Assembly (NCBI RefSeq): GCF_904066215.1
Contig: NZ_LR880474.1
Location: 992,001 to 1,056,000 of the forward strand
DNA from: Microbacterium sp. Nx66
GTDB taxonomy: Bacteria; Actinomycetota; Actinomycetes; Actinomycetales; Microbacteriaceae
Direction: 5' to 3'
Length of the DNA: 64,000 nucleotides
Positions within the stretch are counted from its first letter, which is position 1, and each line of letters begins with the position of its first letter. Both the position numbers and the translations under genes were made by a program. Under the pieces are notes generated by a model. It was not told the DNA's origin. It saw only the letters and a list, made by a program, of their open reading frames with translations, and did not search any database. Shown piece by piece: positions 59,816-64,000 of this stretch.

Positions 59816-60349
59816 GTGGACCTCCTGCTCCCGGCAGCATCGTGGCTGATGGCGGCGGCGGCGCTCGTGTCGGCCGGCGCCTGCCTCGCTGCGCGGCGCG
59901 CTGTGCCGTGGCAGGGACGCCAGGCCGCGGTGGTGATGGCGGCGGGGATGCTGCTGATGGCGACGGGCGGGACCGGGCCGCTGGGTGCCCTGCTGATCGG
60001 TGCCCTGCTGCTCGTGTCCGGCATGATCGGCACGATGGGCGTTCGCGGGGCGACGTCCGCGGCCCCCTGCTGTCACCGCGCTCTCGGATCGCTCGTGATG
60101 GCGATCTGCGCCTTCCACGGCGCGGCGGGATCGGTCGGTCAAGGCGTGGTGACGTCCGCGGGGCACGGGGGTCATGGACTCGGCGGCGCGCTCGGCGCGC
60201 TCGTCCTCCTCGGCACTCTCAGCGTCGTCGCCTGGACGATCGCCGCAGGGTGGCGGACGACGGCGCATCGGGGCCGCGCCGCCCGGCTGCTCGCGGTGGA
60301 ATCCTGGGCGATGGCGATCGGGGTCGTCGCGATGAGCATCGCGGGCTGA
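59816..60349 (+). CDS. Small His/Cys-containing membrane protein of unknown function
   Basis: A 177-residue protein with about five predicted membrane helices. In the middle it has PCCHRALG, then FHGAAG and HGGHGLGG, so Cys and His residues cluster on one face or loop; metal handling is a guess. It starts with GTG directly downstream of the TetR operator-like site and has almost no 5' leader space. The family resembles small actinobacterial DUF5134-type membrane proteins. It may support the copper amine oxidase. Confidence 0.65.
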   Translation: MDLLLPAASWLMAAAALVSAGACLAARRAVPWQGRQAAVVMAAGMLLMATGGTGPLGALLIGALLLVSGMIGTMGVRGATSAAPCCHRALGSLVMAICAFHGAAGSVGQGVVTSAGHGGHGLGGALGALVLLGTLSVVAWTIAAGWRTTAHRGRAARLLAVESWAMAIGVVAMSIAG

Positions 60350-60367
60350 CCGTCCGGTGCGAGGGTC

Positions 60368-61579
60368 TCACTCCCGCGCCGCGGGGCGGACGAAGGCCCA
60401 GGCCGCGATCGCCGCGACGGCGGCGGCCAGGGTCATGGTGACCGCCATCGTGACGGCGTTCGTGCCCCCGATCCCGGCGGCGACCGGGGCGAGCACCGGG
60501 CCGAACAGGAACGACGACATGCCGAGCAGCGCGGACGCCGTCCCCGCCCTGGCGCCGTGATGCGCGAGGGCGAGTGTCTGGCCGTTCGGGCCGCCGAGGC
60601 CCGCGCACAGCATGAACCCGACGAGTGCCGCCACCACGCCCGCCACCCCCGTCCCGCTCAGTGCCAGGACGAGGAAGGTCGTGGTCGCGACGAGCGTCGC
60701 CGTGACCCCGCCGAGGTAGACGCGGAGGGGGCCGAAGCGGCGCACGACCAGGCGGCTCGACTGGCTGCCGACGATGCTCGCGAGGGCGCCGGCGGCGAAG
60801 GCGAGACTGAAGCTCTGCGGGCTGAGGCCGAACTCGTCCTGCAGGACGAAGGACGACATCGAGAGATAGGTGAAGAACGCCACGCCCGCACCGGCGGAGG
60901 CGCACAGGACCGCGGCGAAGAGCCGGTCGCCCAGCACGGCGCCGGCATGCGCCCGCAGCACGCGGAGGCCTCCGCCGTGGCGCGCCTCCGGTCGCAGCGT
61001 CTCCGGCAGGAGGAAGACGACCACGAGCAGCAGGATGACGCCGATCCCGCTGAGCACCCCGAAGATCCCGCGCCAGTCCATGATGCGGGCGAGCTGGCCG
61101 CCCACCACCGGCGCGATGATCGGCGCGGTGCCCGAGACGAGGAACAGCAGCGAGAGCATGCGGGAGAGCTCGATGCCCTCGAACTGGTCGCGGGCGATCG
61201 CCAGGCAGATCACGATGCCCGCCGATCCCGCCAGCCCCTGCAGGAAGCGGGCGACGAGCAGCAGCTCGATGGTCGGGGCGACCGCGCACACCGCGGAGAG
61301 CACCGCGAACGCCGCGACGCCGACCAGCAGCGGCAGACGTCTGCCCAGCCGGTCGCTGAGGGGACCGGCCACGAGCTGCCCCAGGCCGAGGCCGATCATG
61401 CACGCCGACATGGTCACCTGCGCCAGGGCCTCGGTCGTGCCGAGCGACGCCGCGAGCTGGGGGAGCTGAGGGAGGTAGAGGTCCATCGACAGCGGACCGA
61501 AGGCTTCCAGCATGCCGAGCACCAGCATCGCCCGCAGCGTGCCCATCCGCGCGGGCTCACCGCGCGCCGGGAGACTCAT
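60368..61579 (-). CDS. Bcr/CflA-family drug-resistance MFS exporter
   Basis: A 403-residue, 12-helix MFS exporter. The opening LEAFGPLSMDLYLPQLPQLAASLG and QLVAGPLSDRLGRRLPLL are Bcr/CflA signatures, with ARFLQGLAGSAGIVICLAIARDQ in helix 4 (motif C region). Members pump out drugs such as bicyclomycin or chloramphenicol, sulfonamides or small metabolites. Its ATG overlaps the stop of the upstream esterase by four bases, so it may export the product of that enzyme. Confidence 0.9.
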   Translation of the reverse strand: MSLPARGEPARMGTLRAMLVLGMLEAFGPLSMDLYLPQLPQLAASLGTTEALAQVTMSACMIGLGLGQLVAGPLSDRLGRRLPLLVGVAAFAVLSAVCAVAPTIELLLVARFLQGLAGSAGIVICLAIARDQFEGIELSRMLSLLFLVSGTAPIIAPVVGGQLARIMDWRGIFGVLSGIGVILLLVVVFLLPETLRPEARHGGGLRVLRAHAGAVLGDRLFAAVLCASAGAGVAFFTYLSMSSFVLQDEFGLSPQSFSLAFAAGALASIVGSQSSRLVVRRFGPLRVYLGGVTATLVATTTFLVLALSGTGVAGVVAALVGFMLCAGLGGPNGQTLALAHHGARAGTASALLGMSSFLFGPVLAPVAAGIGGTNAVTMAVTMTLAAAVAAIAAWAFVRPAARE

Positions 61580-62559
61580 CCGCCCAGGCGCAGCACGCGG
61601 CGCAGCCAGCTCTCCCGCGCGGCCACCGCGGCCTGCGAGACCTCGGCCTCGGGGGAGAACCCGGAGAAGCCGTGGTAGCCGCCCGCCCAGACGTGCAGTT
61701 CGGCCTGGCCGCCCGTGGCCCAGATCCGCGACGCGTAGTCGACGGCCTCATCGCGGAAGGTCTCCGCGGCACCCACCTCGATGAACGCCGGAGCGAGTCC
61801 CGACAGATCCGTGGCCCGGGCCGGCGCCGTGTACGGCGACACGCGGTCGGTGAACCGGTCGGCTCCGGCGATCGCGTCCCACGCGGTGTCGTTGTTGTTC
61901 CGGTCCCAGGCGCCGAAGCCGTCGTACTGCCGGCTCGACGGGGTCTCGTTGCGGTCGTCGAGCATCGGGCAGCCGAGGAGCTGCCCGGCCAGCCGTGGTC
62001 CGCCGCGGTCGCGGGAGAGCAGCGCGACCGCCGCCGAGAGTCCGCCGCCGGCGCTCTGCCCGGACGCGATGACGCGGGAGGTGTCGATGCCGAGCTCGTC
62101 GGCGTGGGCGACCATCCACTCCAGTGCCGCGTAGCAGTCCTCCGCCTGCGCCGGTCCGGGGTGCTCCGGGGCGAGACGGTACTCGACCGCGACGCCGACG
62201 ACACCGTGCCGCTCGGCGAGGTCGATGAGCTCGGCGGTGCCGAAGAAACGCGTGCCGAGCACCATGCCGCCGCCGTGGATCGACAGCACCGCCGGTGCCG
62301 GGTCTGCGGGCGCCTGCGCCGGGCGCACGATGGTGATCTCGAGGTCCGGAGCCCTGACGGGGCCGGGGATGACCCGGTCCTCCCAGGTCACGGCGCGACC
62401 CTCCGCCTGCACGGCCATCGGCGGGATGATCGTGGCGAAGTGATCGCGGTTGGCGTGGATGGTGTCCGCGCGCAGCGGGATGACCTCGACGAGGTCGACG
62501 AAGGCGTCGAGTCCGGCGACGAGCTCCGGGTCGTAGGGCACCGGTTCGGGCGTGCTCAT
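61576..62559 (-). CDS. Alpha/beta-hydrolase, hormone-sensitive-lipase-type esterase (copy 2)
   Basis: A 327-residue HSL-family carboxylesterase. The oxyanion-hole HGGGMVLGTRFF, the nucleophile GQSAGGGLSAA, and the Asp/His pair in FIEVGAAETFRDEAVDY and GGYHGFSGF are all visible. It is a clear paralogue of the esterase immediately upstream, with which it overlaps by four bases. The substrate is a short acyl ester by family; the genomic context suggests detoxification coupled to export. Confidence 0.9.
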   Translation of the reverse strand: MSTPEPVPYDPELVAGLDAFVDLVEVIPLRADTIHANRDHFATIIPPMAVQAEGRAVTWEDRVIPGPVRAPDLEITIVRPAQAPADPAPAVLSIHGGGMVLGTRFFGTAELIDLAERHGVVGVAVEYRLAPEHPGPAQAEDCYAALEWMVAHADELGIDTSRVIASGQSAGGGLSAAVALLSRDRGGPRLAGQLLGCPMLDDRNETPSSRQYDGFGAWDRNNNDTAWDAIAGADRFTDRVSPYTAPARATDLSGLAPAFIEVGAAETFRDEAVDYASRIWATGGQAELHVWAGGYHGFSGFSPEAEVSQAAVAARESWLRRVLRLGG

Positions 62560-63527
62560 GCGGCGGTCCGCCAGATCCGTCGCAGCCAGGAGGCACGTGC
62601 GGCGAGGGCAGCGCGGGTGATCTCGGCGTCCGGCATGTACATGTCGAAGCCGTGGGCGCCGCCGCCCCACACGTGCAGCTCGGCCTGACCGCCGGTCTCC
62701 CAGATCCGGAGGGCGTACACGGTGTCCTCGTCGCGGAACATCTCCGCCTCGCCGACCTCGATGTAGGCGGGCGGAAGGCCGGAGACGTCTGTCGCCCGGC
62801 TCGGCGCGGCGTAGGCGGGAGCCTCGACGCTGAAGGCGAGCTCCTCGCCGAGGACGCACGACCAGGCGAGGAGGTTCATGTCGCGCTGCCAGGTGCCGAT
62901 GCCGTCGTACTGCCGACTGGCCACCGTGGTGTTGGTGTTGTCGATCATGGGACACAGCAGCAACTGCCCGGCCATGACGGGGCCCCGCCGATCACGCGCC
63001 AGCAAGGCGACGGCCGCGGTGAGGCCCCCGCCCGCGCTGCCGCCGCCCACGACGATGCGCGCGGGGTCGATGCCGAGCTCCGTGGCGTGGGTGTGCGTCC
63101 ACACGAAGGCCGCGTAGCAGTCCTCCACGCCCGCGGGGTACGGGTCCTCCGGGGCGAGGCGGTACTCGACGTTCACGGCCACGACGCCGTGCTCCGCGAC
63201 GATGTCGACGACTCGAGCCGTCTCCCAGGAGCGGTGGCCGACGATCATGCCGCCGCCGTGGATGTTCACGAAGCCGGGGAGCGTCGAGGTCTCCGAGCCG
63301 GCGGGGCGGAAGATCGTGACCTCGATGTCCGGTGCTCCGGGCGGGCCGGGGATGACGCGGTCCTCCCAGGTGATGTCCCGGCCGGCGATCACGGCGTCGT
63401 TGTCCGGGAACATCCGGTCGACGCCGTCGCGCGGCAGGGTCTCGCGGGTGAGGGCGGGCTGCGGGTTCTTCGCGATCTCGTCGAGCACGGCCTGCACGTC
63501 GGGATCGAAGGGGACGGGGATGGTCAT
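62556..63527 (-). CDS. Alpha/beta-hydrolase, hormone-sensitive-lipase-type esterase (copy 1)
   Basis: A 323-residue HSL-family esterase with HGGGMIVGHRSW, the nucleophile segment GGGSAGGGLTAAVALLARD, and the acid/His in YIEVGEAEMFRDEDTVYAL and GGAHGFDMY. It shares gene length, motif order and the ITWEDRVIPGPPGAPD start region with copy 2, indicating tandem duplication. It is followed by the second copy and an exporter and preceded by an aldo/keto reductase gene 23 bases upstream. Confidence 0.9.
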   Translation of the reverse strand: MTIPVPFDPDVQAVLDEIAKNPQPALTRETLPRDGVDRMFPDNDAVIAGRDITWEDRVIPGPPGAPDIEVTIFRPAGSETSTLPGFVNIHGGGMIVGHRSWETARVVDIVAEHGVVAVNVEYRLAPEDPYPAGVEDCYAAFVWTHTHATELGIDPARIVVGGGSAGGGLTAAVALLARDRRGPVMAGQLLLCPMIDNTNTTVASRQYDGIGTWQRDMNLLAWSCVLGEELAFSVEAPAYAAPSRATDVSGLPPAYIEVGEAEMFRDEDTVYALRIWETGGQAELHVWGGGAHGFDMYMPDAEITRAALAARASWLRRIWRTAA

Positions 63528-63550
63528 GGTTCTCCTCGGGTGGGACGGCG

Positions 63551-64000
63551 TCAGGGGCCTTCGGGGTCGACGACCCCGCGGTCGGCCCAGAAGGGCTCGA
63601 CGAGACGGCGCAGCTCGGCGGCGCCGACGCGATCGACGAGGGCGGCCGCGTCGAGGTTCGCCCGCAGCTGCGCGACGCGGGAGGCGCCGAACAGCGTCGT
63701 CGTCAGGGCGGGGTGGGTGAGGGTGAACGCGATGCCGAGCTGGGCGGGGGTCACGTCGAGGTCGTCGGCGACCGCCGTGAACGCGGGGACGTCGGCGATG
63801 ATCCGTTCGCGGATGCCGCCGGGGTCGCGCCCGATCTGCCGGTCGCCGTTCACCTTCCCGGCGAGGATCCCGCCCTCCAGGCAGTCCGAGGCCTGCAGCG
63901 TGAGGCCCTGCTCCCAGAGGCGCGCGAAGGGCTCGCCGTCCGGGATCGACCGCCGCGAGACGCTGTACTTGAGCTGCGCGATCTGCGGACCGGGCACGCC
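63551..64000 (-). CDS. Aldo/keto reductase, C-terminal part (5' end outside window)
   Basis: Only the last ~150 residues are inside the window; the frame is open at the right edge. The stretch QIAQLKYSVSRR, then LTLQASDCLEGGILAGKVNG and LGIAFTLTHPALTTTLFGASRVAQLRANLDA match the C-terminal half of potassium-channel-beta-like (YajO/MgrA) aldo/keto reductases, including the NADP-binding GASR-type loop. The catalytic tetrad lies outside. It is probably the first gene of the esterase-exporter unit. Confidence 0.8.
   Translation of the reverse strand, partial: GVPGPQIAQLKYSVSRRSIPDGEPFARLWEQGLTLQASDCLEGGILAGKVNGDRQIGRDPGGIRERIIADVPAFTAVADDLDVTPAQLGIAFTLTHPALTTTLFGASRVAQLRANLDAAALVDRVGAAELRRLVEPFWADRGVVDPEGP

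Overview
The window is high-GC actinobacterial DNA, most likely from a Microbacterium-like member of the Microbacteriaceae. The pointers are strong G/C bias at third codon positions, many GTG starts and ATGA-type gene overlaps, a DUF222/HNH (13E12-type) nuclease, phenylacetate genes of actinobacterial type, and families of short GC-rich intergenic repeats. I see no rRNA, tRNA, CRISPR array, transposase or prophage. Genes are tightly packed. Only two stretches over 300 bases lack a gene (1128-1641 and 50648-51277), and both are filled with repeats.

Region 1 (1-6.5 kb) holds the 3' end of a flavin aromatic hydroxylase, a VOC protein, a PhzF-type isomerase, a thiamine-diphosphate enzyme, a phosphoribosyltransferase and an ATP-dependent DNA ligase. 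Region 2 (6.5-28 kb) carries an apparently complete aerobic phenylacetyl-CoA pathway in three blocks: paaABCDE-paaG on the minus strand, paaI-paaK-paaR on the plus strand, and paaJ-paaF-paaH-paaZ plus an MHS-family transporter on the minus strand. Four near-identical palindromes (TTAC...GATCG...GTAA) precede these four transcription units and fit binding by the TetR-type regulator PaaR. Between the first two blocks sit a RecQ-type helicase and a PEP-dependent dihydroxyacetone kinase operon (dhaK, dhaL and a DhaM-HPr-Enzyme I fusion) with a divergent IclR-type regulator.

Region 3 (28-37 kb) has a branched-chain 2-oxoacid dehydrogenase operon (E1alpha, E1beta, E2) divergent from an Lrp/AsnC regulator, the HNH nuclease, and an aldehyde dehydrogenase/GMC oxidoreductase pair. 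Region 4 (37-52 kb) looks like a catabolic island for a small nitrogen-containing or carbonyl compound. It has two DUF202 membrane proteins, a YtcJ/NfdA-type amidohydrolase, two MoaF paralogues, an APC permease, two SDR dehydrogenases, a HAD phosphatase, a Liv-type ABC importer with a fused permease-ATPase, a SnoaL-like protein and an AraC-type regulator.

Region 5 (52-64 kb) has a membrane protein, a MurNAc-6-phosphate recycling unit (RpiR regulator, sugar kinase, murQ), an SDR, a copper amine oxidase with its TetR regulator and paired operators, a small membrane protein, and a translationally coupled group of two esterases and a Bcr/CflA exporter behind a truncated aldo/keto reductase.

The genes suggest a soil or plant-associated degrader. 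Amine oxidase plus aldehyde dehydrogenase could turn arylalkylamines into aryl acids, phenylacetate enters the paa pathway, and the products are acetyl-CoA and succinyl-CoA. The least explained items are the MoaF-containing gene group and several families of short palindrome-ended repeats, some of which run into the coding sequences of paaB and paaC.
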